Assembly (NCBI GenBank): GCA_036785705.1
Contig: JAWUZG010000056.1
Coordinates: 5,395,001 to 5,459,000 of the forward strand
Direction of reading: 5' to 3'
DNA from: Acanthornis magna
Taxonomy: Eukaryota; Chordata; Aves; Passeriformes; Acanthizidae
Length of the DNA: 64,000 nucleotides
Positions 38,741 to 53,373 of the stretch are shown one piece after another (the first letter of the stretch is position 1; each line of letters begins with the position of its first letter). The notes below the pieces were generated by a model. The model was not told the DNA's origin and did no database searches. It saw only the letters and a list, made by a program, of their open reading frames with translations. Made by a program: the position numbers and the translations under genes.

Positions 38741-41700
38741 GTAGAGTCCAAGTTCCTCCATAAAATCATCTCTAAACCCTAACATTATATTGCAAATATA
38801 AAATTTTCATGTATATTTCTCAGACTGGCCATAGTGCAAAATAAAATGTAAGCTAATACTGTAATCAACTACCTATGGACTATTACTAGGCTAATCATTA
38901 TTTCCTTAAGAACTGTGCTTTATAAATCTATAAAATACTGTTTTGACAAAGACAGCTGGCAAAACGGAACATTAAACAGAAAGTACGGAAAATCACCCAG
39001 ATAAAAACTATAGACACTTTTTGCGTACTGCAGGAAAGATCCTCAAGGCTGAAGAATGCCCTTTGAAAATGCAAAACCACCACTATATTGAGCCAGCAGT
39101 TTGGGGAAGTTTACTGCATTTTGCAGCTGACAGTATTGTTGTTGTTTCATTGTAACTGGTCCAGGAGCTGAGTAAAGAGTCGTGGCTGGCACTGACAAAG
39201 GCAAAAGTAATCTTTTGGCACAATTGACTCTTTTCTGCCAGAAACAACAGTGCTAGTAATCCAGTCATTATCATAACAAGTCTTCCATTGCCTTGGTTTC
39301 AAAAGAGACATATGTGGGGGGAGAAAAGAAAAATATCTTACTGCAAGACGAAGTCCTGCGGAAAGTTTAAGACACAGTAGGTTGTATCAACCCATTTTAG
39401 GAAATATGTCAGTAGATAATGGTTATGCGTACAGTGTTCAGATGCATGACCCCTAATCAGTAAAACATGCTACTCACTTAAAAATTTGAGTCACTGGGAC
39501 ATAAGGACTTATGTTATGGTTCTGCTAAATCAGCACATGTACAGCTAAAAATTCTCATATTTTAATTCCCCCATTTGAATTATGCAAATAATTGTTTAAA
39601 GAAACTCCTCCAAACCAAAATGTAACTGTTTCAGATAGGGAAGAAAACTTATTTCTGACTACTTCCCAGAAGTCTTTTTTTCTAGAAAAGTCCAGTACAG
39701 TTAGCTAGAGTAGTAAACCTCCTTTTTGCTGCCAGGTGTCTTTTTCCTCCTTTTCATGCAGCATTTTTTATTCTTACAAGCCCCAAACAGGCTTGCATGG
39801 AGACCTATTCCTTAAAAAAAAAATCTTCACACAGGGAACATGCTTTCACATTTCAGACACCCCATGAAGGCTACAAGAAAAAAAGAAACAGTATACTGCA
39901 CATAGAACACCAGCACTCTGACTGCTGCTTGACATCTGGATTTGATCTGGAATGATAGCCCTGCTGCCCTTGGTCTCCATTAATGTAAGACACCAAACAA
40001 GTGCTGACACATGTAGCCAGCAACACCCAACCAGGAAATCAGGTGTGTGTCTACAGTGGTGCTCAAGGAAATCTGTCCTGGTCTGTACATCAATGTGTTT
40101 TCCATGGATGACATATGAAAACCACCCAAATGTTGGATGAGACAAAGGCACGGACAATTTCTAGCAGGATGGGCACAAACAATGTGTTCTTTAACACAGC
40201 CAAAGTTAACTCTACATGACTGAGCCAGGACCATCAGATACACCTTTCAGATGCAAAGCTCCTGAACTAGGGAATGCCTTGTAAGGAAGAACATGGGAAT
40301 CATCCATGGTAATAAACTCAAAAAAGTCTCAAAGCAAAGATGTCAGGAAAAGTGTTCTAGTGTTTTCCTGGGAAACGCTAAAGAGAACAGAGGAACTTGC
40401 AGGATCATCACATTCCGTATAACCCCTTCCACAAGGAAATGCAGCGACCAATTCCAGTACCCATTAATTCATCACGGATGTTAAAGGGCACAGGAAACTA
40501 GCACAGCAGAGCACTGAAAAATGCGCAGGGCAAGGCTACAGTATCTCAGTCTCTGGAGGTAAAGCAAAAATGGTGGAATTTGAACAACTGTGTGTTGTTC
40601 TAAAGGTCCAGTAACACAGACACATGCATTCAGGCAGACAGGGGTATAACAAGGTTCTACCCCCACTTCCTTTTTTTAGTAGGCATTGAGGATGGAAAGT
40701 AATTGAAATGACTCACGATTTCATAGTTCTCAATCAGAATTTACTACTTCTATAGCACATATGCTGCAGTTTAATTAGCAAGTAATTCAGTAAGTCTGAC
40801 GTTTGTTCGAGTGGGTTCAGCTGGCAGTCTGGGGCTGGTCTGGCTCACAGGGCCCTCCAGAGCACTCCCTGCTGCTGTCCCAGCAGGACACCCCTGCCCT
40901 TGGCCAGCCGGGCACACGGAGCACAGCCCAAATGCAGCACCTCACCAGCCTGCAGCAAAGGTGGAGTGCTCCTCACTCACCTCGGGGACACTGGGCCAAG
41001 CCATGAGGATGCTCTCTGGCTTTATATACTGGATTCTAAATGGGCTTTGCTCAACGTCACTTTTATGATGCCACTGTGAGCATTTCAAGCTCTTCTAGCA
41101 GAAAACCTAAGAAACCTGTTGCCTCATTATTTCAAGATATGTATTCATTCTGAAGAAAGAGATCCAAACATTCATCTAATTAAAAAAAATTGGATCTTAC
41201 AATCAAACTGAAATGAAAGTTGTTCTTGCTGGCATAAGACAAAGAAGACTATATTTAAAACTTATTTCAAGAGACACAGGCTCTAATGTTCGTGTAAACA
41301 CGATCATATACTTTATAGGGTTACCATCTGCTATGATGTTGATCAAATAAATGATTTGACAAAAAAAAAATCACATTGTAGATGGTTATACTAGGTACTC
41401 AAGGTATGAGTTTCTATCTTTTATAGCTTCTTTATCCAATTTTGTTTCAGAGTAATGATATTCCTTCAGATAAAATTCAACATCTGAAATCAATTACAAA
41501 AAAACCTACAGCACAAACCATAACAGTGCTGATTGTGTTTTGCATCTCAGACACACAAACAAATCAATCTACCATCAGGCCATATATTGCAGAAGTCTAT
41601 TGTGAAGTATGATGCCAATTATTACCCAAAATTATATTTTAGGTCTAGACTTCCTAGTAACAGAGTGAAAAGAGTAATACTATTTGATGGAGAAATACTA

Positions 41701-42544
41701 TACTCAATTAAATATTTTAACTTTCAACAGGTTAAGACTAGTTCTCAGCCTCTTGTTGCTTTCAATTAAAAATATTTCTCTATTTATAGTAGACATAATA
41801 TTTTTAATAGCATAATAAAACCATTTATATTCTAATAAAGATCTCAAAATTCGCAAGTCAGGTAAATAATAAAGAAATAAAGACAAGATAAAGTTCCACT
41901 CATTTGTTACTCAGGGTGTGGGAGGAAGCACAGATGACAAGTGGACCAGAAGGACACTCAAAACCAAAAGCAGCTTTGACAATAGATGTAATGTGGTAGG
42001 CTTAAAATATCAAAAGCTAAGGGCATTAATCAAATTGAGAAGAGAAATGAAATGCAGGCAACCTATCAATAGTCTCAGCACTTAACTGCTATTTGGGATA
42101 AATTCAGATACAACATTATAACTAGGTAAAAGACAAACCACTTTCATTTCAAACTATATAAACAGAGGACTTTCTTTCCATCCACCTTCCACAATAAAGG
42201 AAAAGCAAGAGGAAGTGCAGCATGGAGGGGAAAAAAGAAATTTCAAATCTCAATGCTTACTGTTTCTTGGAGAACATACTAATTGTCTTGCAGCATACAG
42301 ACATGAAAATCCCCCCCATCCCTCCAGATCAAAAAGCAAAGTTCTTCCCCAGTAACAGAACTGCTTATCAGAGGCACCAGTGGGAGTAGCAGAGCAGTAT
42401 CCTTTTTTGTACCTTTGTTCCAGAGAAAAAGAATGGAAGAGCTATGGATATGTCACAGAAACACCATCTTGAGCCAGACATCTGGTACAAACTCTTCACA
42501 ATTACTTTAGGAAACTTCCCAAGATAATTTCATTAAATTACACA

Positions 42545-42950
42545 ATGCTGCTCACTCTCCTCTCTGTACTGAGCTGCGGTGTCACAGATTGAACACTTAA
42601 TCCATTGTGCAGTGTAAAAGTGAGATTTCTCCTGGGCTTCCCCATTAGTTTTCATCTTTCCCCACCTGCCCAGCCAGGTTCATAACCATGGGAGTTGAGA
42701 TTGTTAATCACCAGCCTCTAATGGCAGGGACTTAAAAGTGCAAGGAAGCCCTGCAGGGACTGAAGGCCCTCTGAGGAGACATTGGTTACCTCGATTAGTA
42801 CCCATAAAATACTGGCTTCCATTTGAATATTAATCTTTGCAAAGAGCAGTTTGTAAGATCTGTTTGAAATATCAACAGTGATTATCAATAGTGGTAAATA
42901 AATTAATTTTCATTTTTGAAACATTGTTTATGCTGGAGAATTGCAGAGCA
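42545..42950. promoter_or_regulatory. candidate enhancer in the long upstream intron
   Basis: The block has mixed composition unlike the surrounding AT-rich DNA. Motifs seen include CACTTAA (NKX2 type) at 42594-42600, a CCATTGTG SOX-like site just after it, GTTAATCA near 42704, a perfect CTTTGCAAAG palindrome at 42835-42844, and TTATCAATA (GATA core overlapping a Onecut-like ATCAATA) around 42882-42890. The combination suggests a developmental enhancer. It is inferred from sequence appearance only. Confidence 0.35.
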
Positions 42951-44539
42951 TGATTATCTGACACAGCAAAGAATAAATATCCACTATGCCAGTCATTGTG
43001 GAAATTATTTGAAGAATAGTCAGAAAAAACACTACATAAAGTTAATTTCTATCAACAGAATAGGTAATCACAATTAAAATTTCAGTGGAACAAAATTATT
43101 CAAACGGGAGGAAAGTACAGCAAGTACAAAATTTACCTGAGCAATAACCTAAACTTAGACCAATATTGGCATTGAGAGGTATTAAAAATTAGTTGTAACC
43201 TAATATATCAGCAAATTGAATTCTCCCTGTATGTAAAGCTGTTTAAAACCTATATTGTCATGCAGAAAATTATTTGCAAAAACAGTATTTTCTCTGGACA
43301 GAATAAAACTTTGGGGTGCATGCTTGAAGAACTTTTCCTAAAGCAACAGAAGACACTGTATAAATTCAGAAGAAAATGGGAGAAAAAATTATGCTGGTTC
43401 AGGAAAACTGAAGAAAAACTTGAATTTGTTTTTAAAGTGTCTATTGGCATCAAAAGTCAGTACTGGTAATACAGTTCCTGCATAACTATCAAGTATGTTT
43501 TAGATTTGTTTCAACTCATTACCTAAATACAATTTGCTATTAAAAAAAAAAAAGGGCAATTACTACTTTTAACTTGATTTCACAAACAATCCTATTCATT
43601 TCTTGCAATAAGACTATGTATTCCCTAAAAACAACATTGGGTTACTAATTCCTGTAAGAGCAGTGTCCTCGCAGAAATGTCAGAAATTACCTGCCTGTCT
43701 TTCCTGGTATTCTCTTCTTGCTAGAATCTAAATCATGTCACTGAACACACCAAGTGACCTGGCATGACCTGGACACTTTAAATACAATACAACCCACTCA
43801 AAATAAAATTGGAACTGGCATTTCCCATGCAAACTGCACTAAACCACAAAACTGCACATTGCTACACCCATCTTGCCAGAAAAAGTACATCAGGTACTGT
43901 TCAAAGAGGAGAGCATATTTACAACACTGTATGTAACATGCATTTGTTAGTTGTGTATAGTTATTCAGACAGTTCAAGCATAAGCTAATGACAACAACTA
44001 TAAAAATCAGCATTTAAACTATTAAAAAAATCAACTTTCTTAGAAATCCACAGAGGTACTCAGAGGACTACACAATAAAGCCATTCTTCAAGCCTCCAAA
44101 AATTCCCTATATTAATACAATATTTTTATTCTTTGATCCAATTTAAGGTTAAAATTCTTGAAAAAAAAATAAAATGCCAATCCTTATAAATTATCTTGTA
44201 TACAAATAATAGTTACATGTGTGTACACACAGAGTATATTTTGAAGCCTCCCTGGTTACAAATGTGAATAAACTACACCAGCTTAGAGATGAAGCCTTTA
44301 GCAGGGGTACAACCCAGAGCTTTTATTCACACACAAACACACAGTTAAACTGCTATTAAATTGCCTCATGCTGCTTATTCCCCTCTCTGTGTTGAGCCAT
44401 GAAGTATCAGACTGAACAGCTCTGGCACGCAAGTCTCAGCCCTACAGTACCAGCTATCATAATAATCCACTCTACTGGCAAATTTTCCTGTGGTTACTTC
44501 AGTTATGACTCAACTGCTTTATATAACCACACACTTTTA

Positions 44540-44572
44540 AATATATGTATACACATATATATTTATATGTAC
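44540..44572 (+). repeat. AT/AC-rich imperfect microsatellite
   Basis: The tract has alternating purine-pyrimidine steps of the TATGTATACACATATATAT type. Confidence 0.7.
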
Positions 44573-47500
44573 ACCAAATCAAGGCCAGTGTCACAAGACT
44601 GCACATGCCAGACCAAAAATACTCTAATACAACCTCACAGGCAACAATTGTATTACCATACAATTGTACAGAAAACTGCCAATTCAGGCACCAGAACACA
44701 ATTAATCTGAGTTATACAGTGTGTAACTGAGGTGCTAACCCTCATGAGCAAAGAAAACATGGCAAGTGTGACAGTTTTCCTAACATGTTCAAAAACGTTA
44801 AGAAAAAGTAGTTTTAATCATATACTATACTACAAACTGTCCAGCAAATTTTGGCCCTCTTGAAAACAAATTCCAAGACCAACCTGAGGTCAGTATCCTC
44901 TCATGGTGTTGATGATTGCCATGCATCTTTACACATATACAATTAAGATAACCCACTTGCAACAAATTAAAATTACTTGGTTGATATTTAGAAGATATTA
45001 ATACCTTAACACCAAAATCTTTCAAGGAAAAAGAGACCCTCTGACATACCAAGCAGAGAGTGGGGGGAAAATAAAAAAAAACAAACCACAACCTGAAAAT
45101 GTTTTTGAGAAACAGCATATATTTTGACTTCCCAAGTTCATGAAGGTGATCCAGTGGAGAAATTAAGCATTAGAAAAAAACCTTGCAATGTAGTGAGGCA
45201 GACTTTCGAACCTTAAGTATAATGGCAAATATAGTATACAGTATAGCCAAGGAAATGCCAACGTAACTCCACGTTTACAATAATGTGACTGGAAACAAAG
45301 ATACTTACACATACACAGTCAAGATCACAGAAGTCTGAGTCTGAACTTGAGAAGATCTAGATCAAGCCATTTCATAAAAGCATGTGGAAGAAAACCTATG
45401 CTTTGCTAAGGTACAAGTATCTCTGTATCTGATTTTTGGCAACCTACAATAGTGAAACCAAAAATCTATCTATTACCAGCAGCATGGCATCTCAGCATCT
45501 CACATTAAAACAATACACATACACAATACTAACACCTCACATTTTTCATAAAACAAAGCACGTAGAATACAAAGAAGTCTGAGAGGTTTTCAAGTTCGGC
45601 TCTAGACAGGCATATCGTCAAGGACAAGATTTCTTACACTTCCTTTTTCTTAAGAGCATATCTACGTCAGCTGCAGGAATTAGCTCTCATTACTGAGCAA
45701 AACAGAAGTTACACATCAGGGTTGTATGAACTTGTTTGTTCACGAGAGAATTCTGGTTCTTTCAATACAGCTGGGGGAAAGTGTCTATCATATGAAAATT
45801 TCAGCATTAAACACTCTCTTTTAACTCTGAAAACAGAGTTCAGTAACTCTGAAAGTTTATCCGCTCAGTATTTAAACATTGAGGAATGCTTAATGGATAA
45901 ATGCAAGCATTTCACATCTGCTCACCTAAGCCAGAGCTGTGGTAGGCGAGCTCTAACTTAGATGTGGAAAAAACAATAGAATAAATATAGCAAATGTTGA
46001 CTTAATTATTACAACCGGGCTCACTTCTCTCTCTCCTATTTTGCCAAAAATCAAGAAACCCTCCATACTTCTCTATCTTCAATCCAGAAAGAAGCTTTTG
46101 CAAGGTTAGGGCTCCACTATTTGCCCTACAGTACAATGAAGTGCCTACCAGTTTGTCCACGGGAAAGACAGCACCTTCTTCCCTCAGTAATAAAGCTGCC
46201 TAGGGCAAAATGTATTTTCTTCTATTACTCTAAGCCTTTTTTTTCTCCATGCCTAAAGTAAACTATTAAAAATTTTCTAGAAGCATCTCTACTTGCATTT
46301 ATATGACTGATAATTTGAGCTGGAAGTTAGCATCAGCCTGCAGTGTCAAGGACTACTTTTTCCAGTGTGCATTTTGTGCCAGCAAGTGCTTCCCCCTCCA
46401 TAAGCTAGTTGGAATGTAGTAAGGCTCTTGCCAGATGTTCTCCTTCTGCAGAGGTCCAAAACCAAGAGTTCTTAATAATTCCATTACTTCCAAAAGTCAA
46501 AGCCAGAATCCAGTCTGAACAAACGGAGATCTGGCAGAGCCTATGCTGCCAGCAGGGCCCTGAGGCACCTTAAAAAGACTAAAACAAAAAAAACCCATGC
46601 CAAGAAACCTTTCTTTCCTCAACACTGAGCCATTTCTTCCAACAGGTTATCAGACAGAGATTTTACCTGTATTATTAAACCTCATCCTCAAATTAAGAAA
46701 AAATTATGTTCTCTGACAAAGGAGAGAAATCTGTCTTTAAATGTGCCAGGTATCGTTACATCTGCTCAAATATTTGCTGAATCAAGCTCCTTGCTGCCTG
46801 GGCTGTTAGCTGCCTCCTGAAGCAGGCAGGCAGGCTTTGTGTTGACAGCTCCCTTAGTGTGAGTGGCAGTAAATGATGGTGTGCCCACAATGCTGGAAAG
46901 CTGACATGATACAGCTCAGTCTCCTACATCAACAAACGAGGTGGAAGGATGATTGGTGCCTGATGTTAATGGACCTTGCACTAATACACAGCAGCACTGC
47001 AGCAGCTGAGATGGCTGAGGGAGCCTGGCTCACCTTCTACCCCCAAAAACATTGGTTTTTCTTCATTACGTGTTTCCACTCGAAAGGCTGTTCCTGCCCT
47101 TGAACAAAGATGTGTCACCACAGCTCACGGCAGTAGTAAGTTGCATGACACCCATACTCATTGGTTTCTCCCTTCACAACCAGAAAGTATCAGCTGACCT
47201 ACTGATTTCTGCTGCACTTCAGGACAATCCACATTTTAACGTTCCTGTGGTAGTACATCCATGTTGTTAGAGCTTATTAAGCGTGGAAAGACTACCCTTC
47301 AACAATAAAATTACACCTTTAGAGGATCAGCAGCAGTAACAACTTCTAGAGTAGTCAAGACTCCGTGCTGAGCATTGTGGTCTTTAAACACCAAAGAATA
47401 ACTCAAATAGTTTAACTTTGCTAGTTTAGCAGAAACATGCAACTATGATGAAAATAACTTAAAGTAGTATCACACTAACTTTAAAAAAAACCAACTTTGC

Positions 47501-48459
47501 TATTCTAGAAAATAACTACTAAATCTGACAGGGTCTGGCTCTGGTAGAAGTGAAGCCAGAAATATCTCCATCTGCTAGTGAAGATGTTGAGATTTCTCCA
47601 ACTTCACTTCTTAACCAAAGACTTTTTTTTCCTGTTTGAAGACTTTTACTGATCTTCCTTTTATTTCTTCTTGTAGTTTTTCATTTAATACTCCATAGTC
47701 TGGTTTGACTGTGTAACATTTCTCCTTGGCTTAAATCCTAAATATCACACTTTTTATAGAAATCTGAGTTTTCAATGCTTTTCTTGTAACAAGTGTTACG
47801 TGAGTTAAAACACTCTTAATAAAATGCACTTAGAAACCATGCACACTTCAGAAGCAGAACTTTGACAGAAAAGTTAGAACTGAAATTTATAGTCAATAAC
47901 CCCATTCTAAAATTACCTTCATAATCGAACAGCCTTACAGCTGGAACTGACATACCTGTTGCGGCTAAAGTGCACTCATGCCTTTTTTTTTTTAAATAAG
48001 GACAAGTTGCACTTTGAATACAAAATAAATTTGCTGTTGCTGCTTCTCCAAGTATGCTGTTACAGCAGTTCTGTAGGTTATAGCTAGAAAATGCTGAAAG
48101 CCAATAAAATATGGGAGACAGTCTTTCTGTGGCAAAAAGCACCCTTACCTAGTAATTATCCTTCTTACAATAATAATACAGTAATAAAGACTTTAAAACA
48201 TTTACTTAAGCACTCAGAAAGCAAGTAGCAATCAATAACTAATTATTTTTCTTTAATTCCCCCTCCCAGGATGTTTTTAAAGTCTCTCCTTTTACAAAAG
48301 CACCAAACAGTCTCATAACTTCATTCCTATAAAAATTACACCTTAGTTTTAAGAACCAATTTCTAGGGATATTTAATCAGAACACTGAAGCAAATGATTT
48401 CACATTAAAATTAGGACAAATACTCTAAGTTTAATATTACAGGTGAGTAAGAATAAGGA

Positions 48460-49075
48460 GTGGAAGGATTCTAAAACCCTTCAAGCCCCCAGCACTGCTG
48501 GTCACAGCCAGCGCTGCCAGCACAGCATCCAACAGAGCCATCAGCCAAGCTGCAAGCACAGCCCCACGAAAGCTCTGCAGTGTGAGCCTTCTCACAGCAA
48601 GCAGCACTTCAGCTCCTCACAAGGGATTCTGGTGCAGGAACCACTGCCAAACAACAGCTTATGAGTCAAGGTTTGTGTATGCAAACACAGCCTATCTTCC
48701 CAACAACTGAGGGCTGGCTGCCACCCAAGGGAGGCCATCCTGCTTCCCTTAACACTTCCCTGTCCCCACTGCCCACAGCCTGCCTCTTACGGCTCCTTCC
48801 CTCACACGAGCACCAGGATTTTGTAGGGACCTGCAATAAACCCATTCAGGAAGAAACTAGTAGAAAACAGAGCCATAAAAATAACAAACCCTCCCTGGTT
48901 TCTGGCCAGACTTGCTCACAGAAGTATTTCACTACCAGGCCAGAACATCACCAGTGCCAGAAGAAAGGAAAGGGAGAGCACGAGAATCAGACAAGGCCAA
49001 AGTCAGGGCTGTGTGAAGGGCCAGGGAGGCCAGCCCATCACTTCTGAAGCATTTACTACCTCTGAGACTGGCTGT
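48460..49075. other. unidentified GC-rich block followed by A-rich DNA
   Basis: About 600 bp is clearly more GC-rich, and CA/CAG-rich, than its surroundings but has few CpGs. Immediately after it, at 49081-49145, comes a low-complexity A-rich stretch. Two adjoining open frames on the plus strand (48443-48664 and 48661-49047) match nothing I know. It could be an old transposon or LTR piece, a retrocopy with a decayed poly(A) tail, or simple compositional variation. Confidence 0.3.
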
Positions 49076-49080
49076 ATTTA

Positions 49081-49145
49081 AAAGAAAAAAAACAAAAAAA
49101 AAACAGTGACATTTTCAGGGAAAAAAAAAATAAAATAAAAAAACA
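49081..49145 (+). repeat. A-rich low-complexity stretch
   Basis: Several A8-A10 runs are interrupted by single C, G or T bases and a short unique segment (CAGTGACATTTTCAGGG). Confidence 0.8.
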
Positions 49146-52100
49146 AACAGCCATGACTGCATGGTGATGCATAAAATCCTGCAGTCTACTTTGGGACTAC
49201 TGGCTTTATTGAACCATTGGTACTATGCCAGTGTGTGTGAAAAATAACTGAATAAATGCATGTTTCAAAAACATTAAACACCAATAATCTCATAAAAATC
49301 TCAAAAATATTGAATCTGTTCCATGTTAGGGTAGAAACAGGTTACCAGGAAGTTCAACACTGCCAGAAAACTCACGCAGATAGTTTATTGTCCACTTACT
49401 AGAATTTCAGCTAAAAGTTAGAAGAGTAAATTGCTTCCAAGTAAATGGCAACAAAACCCAAGCATTTTCCTTCCCTCTGTTTCTTCTGTAATTAAAAAGA
49501 AAAAAATAAGAATTTTTATTTAAAAATTTGGAAGTCCGTTTTGAAATTTAGCCAAAATGGGTCTTGGGTTCAATGTGCCAAATAAGTTGTTTCTACAGAT
49601 TATGATATCCCTTTTTCTCTTTTTAGGGTTTTAAGCATTTTAGAATCTTAAACAGTGCCAAAACAAGTCAATTTAACCACACTGCCTCTTTGGGTGGCGA
49701 CTCTGTTTGTCTTAGATCCTGTATTCAGTTCTCTCTGTAGCTGCTTTTAGCTCTGGCAACAGCTTTCAGACTTTACTTTACTTTGTACTTTACTTGTTCG
49801 TACTGCAACACTCCAACACAATGACATTTGTCTAAGTGCCCAGATTTGCTCAACCACTAAAAATAAAAATGTTACCATTTATACGGGTTATCAAATAATT
49901 TTAACACAAGACAGACTCTTCCCATTCTGTTAAATACATAAAATTACAAGAATGAGAACAGAGTTTCTGCCTTTTTGAAAAAGACAACCGTGACTTGATA
50001 TTCAGAAAAGAATTCTTATATTCCAGTCACAAAGAACATTATTACTCTTCAACATACTATAATTTAAGTATTTTGCACATCATACTTTGCAAAAGGGTAA
50101 TAAGGTATCAAATGTCTTCACATCCCAGTTTATAACTGAAGGATTAATGAAGAAGGTTCGGAAGAAGAATATCAACCCTCCCTCCCAGATGCATGAGAGC
50201 ATTCTGAAGATTCACACATATAATAGGGCAATTCAGAATAAACATCACATACAGCTCCATATGTTCACGTGAACTAAAAATGAAAAACTTGCTCCTTTGG
50301 ACCAGGCTGGCCCCGATACTTTTAAGATAATTACGACATTCTTGTAAACAGAAGTGAATTCATAACTAAACACTCTTCACCTGAACTCAGCCAAATGTGA
50401 TATGCTCACATAACTGAAGGGCTAAACAAGAAGACATTTATGGCCTTTTGTGCCCCTTCCACAGACACACATGGGATTTCCTTGGCAGCCAAACCAACAC
50501 AAGTTCTTCACCGAATTTCCACAAGGGATGTGAGAGCTCAATGAATTAAACAAACACATTTTAAGGCACCTGGCAGGAATCACGTGAAACAAATGTAAAA
50601 ATTCAAGTACAAGAGCTCCAGTAGCAATTTTGTGCTACTTCATTCACTTAACACATAAAGCTTATATTTAAAAGGTCGCACAAAGGAAATAAACATGTGC
50701 ATCACTCAGGTGTATATATGCAACCTGGCCTTTAAAAAAGCCCTGTGTATATTACCAACTACAATATGAAATTTACTTTCAGAAATACAAATTTTTGTTT
50801 GAACTTTATTTCTTGCCTTTTTTAAAGAAAAGCCAAAGAATACAAATGAAGCCACTTCCTTCTACATCTTCAAGTTTACTGTTGAATTTTTAAACATCAG
50901 AGCAGAACTTGCCCCGAGAAGATATATATTCTAAACTAATTTCAAGAAACTAGAACATTGCATACACTTTAGCATCTAAGATCTCTTTAGTTTTCATTTT
51001 CCTAAAGGAATCAGAGCAATCATTATTTTAATGCTGAGTCTACTATAGGACAAAGAGAAAAAAAATTTTTTTAATCCTATTAAATACTACACTAAAAAGA
51101 GGACAAATAACAGAGTAAGAAGAGCACAGAAAAACAATCAATACCTGCTTTTATTAAAAAAGGTTCAAAGAGAACAAGGACTTCACACATGGTGGAACCT
51201 CTTAAGACCTGTGAAGCCTCTAAGTCATTGAGGACTAATCAGGTTTTCAAGAAGTCTTAAAATCTAATACACCCTTATTCCTACAGAATTTCAATTCAAT
51301 AGAGATTCTTAACTCTTTCATTGTAAAATCAGAGTCTAGCAGTTTATAAGAGATTGCAAAAATACAGATGAAACGAAGCCACTTCATCTTATTTTCCATT
51401 AAGAATGAAATGAAGAACAGTTAAAATCAAAATTCTATACTTGCTGTACTTGATTTAATCCAGGGTAATGCCAACTATAATGCTACTTACAGAGAAGTAA
51501 TAGAAGAATCTGATGTGGTGCCTATATTGATCTAGTGTTGTACTGAACACTTTTTCCATTGAGAGTCAATTACATCTCGTTTACACCCACATCTCTCATT
51601 CTAACAAAGTGTACAAGATTTTTTTTTACATCACAAGAAATTTTCTGCAAAACAGAAAATGTAAAAATTATAAAAGGGAGCCATCTGTATTTTTAAAAGA
51701 TCTATCAGTCTTGATATTAGGCCTAAGAAAAATACTGACTAGAATTACAACAGTGTCATTATTATGTGTATGCCATCTTTTACACAAGAAAATCCACTCA
51801 AAGCCATTTTTAAAACAGATCCAAAATTAGAAGTCTGTAACTGCAGCAATCTTAAGGCTGTTAAGCTTCCAGACCACAGCCAGTTCATAGCAGGGCTGAT
51901 TAGCTCAATCACAGCATCTTGCTAACAGCAGTTGAGAGCCCCAAACTGAATCTAAATCACATCAAGCAACTAAAAACACAGGCAAAAGTACTTTATCCTC
52001 AAAGCATCAAGAATCCTAACATAAAAAGGACGGATAACCTACAGAAGTTCACGAGTTAACTAAAACCCTATGGACACACGTTTCCACACACACCATATAT

Positions 52101-53331
52101 TTCAACAAAACAAAACAAAAGCATAGAAAGTCCCAAAATAAACTTCATGAACGCTCTTAAATGATGGAATACTGTCTGAAGTTAGTGACTGCACATATGG
52201 TTATAGCACCAAAATGTTATTGGGGGTGGAAGACAATATGCTATTGACGAGAGGTAAGGGGAAGTAAGAGCTAACTGCTCTAGATGGGTTTTAACCAGCT
52301 TTTTTCTTTGTCCCTTGATGTTGTCAGCCTCCCTGGAAAGGAAAACTATCTCTATAAGATTGATTTTGTTTACTTTTCAAATGCAACTGAAGTAATTCAA
52401 TGCCACCAACAGCCTAAAGAAGAATGAATCACCTGTAGAGGTCAGCATTCTAAAGGTGTATCAGTAAAAACGTAGCAAAATATCAAATTCTCCATTTAGA
52501 AGAAACTTGATACTATGTGTGTTGAATAATGATAATCCAATGCATCTATACACATGCATGTATCCTCTGTCCTCTGGACAAATAGCATGGAAATAATTTT
52601 GCTCTGATTAATACAATGTGGAAGGAGATGAAAACAAAATTCCTGAACTGGTCCATCACAGGAGTAATACTTGAATAAAACAAGTTTCCTAAGGCAGAAA
52701 AGAGCCACCACTGTGATTAACTATTTCACAAATTGAATATCAAGAATTTCTATAGAGAATTAAATAGGAAATTACTACACAGATGGCACAGGCAACTTTT
52801 AAATTTACATTGAAAGATTTCCGTAGTATATCAACTAGTAAAATTCCTTCCCAGAGCAAAGAGTTTTGCTCAGCTCATACCATAAAATGAGTATGGTATA
52901 GTAAAGGGTCTTTCTGGAAGACTGAGAACTACATCCTCAAACACTTCAAAAATTTATAATACTGTGCAACAATTCAAAGATCCTTTACTAGATCATGAAA
53001 ATGCATTAGATATAAAATAATATTTACTTTATTATTATGCTATAAGGTGAAAAGAATCATAAGCATCCTGATCATTGCATTTTTTCTGAGTGTGTGGCAA
53101 GATACCAGGTTTAATCTACATTTCCTGTTGATTTCAGCAGGAAAGCAGCACAGAAAACATCTGCTACAGAAAATCTCTGATTTGTTTCTTTTGGTTACAT
53201 GTAATTCTGGGCTGTCCCACGCATTTCAGGTGAGGCTGTTCCCTGCATGAAGAGAAAAGCAACTTGACGTGGAGTTATAAAACTAAGGAGGAAAGGCTCA
53301 CAAAAAAAGTAGCTAGTCTTTTTCACAGGAA

Positions 53332-53373
53332 AAAAATTTTAAAAAAAAATATATATACACACACACACATATA
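53332..53373 (+). repeat. compound A-tract, (AT)n and (AC)n microsatellite
   Basis: An A/T-rich run passes into ATATATATAC and then ACACACACACAT. It is likely polymorphic in length. Confidence 0.85.

Noticed and set aside
53332..53373. Tandem repeats considered as a CRISPR-like array or replication element
   Set aside because: Simple dinucleotide and homopolymer DNA of an animal intron. No spaced repeats or associated genes anywhere in the window.
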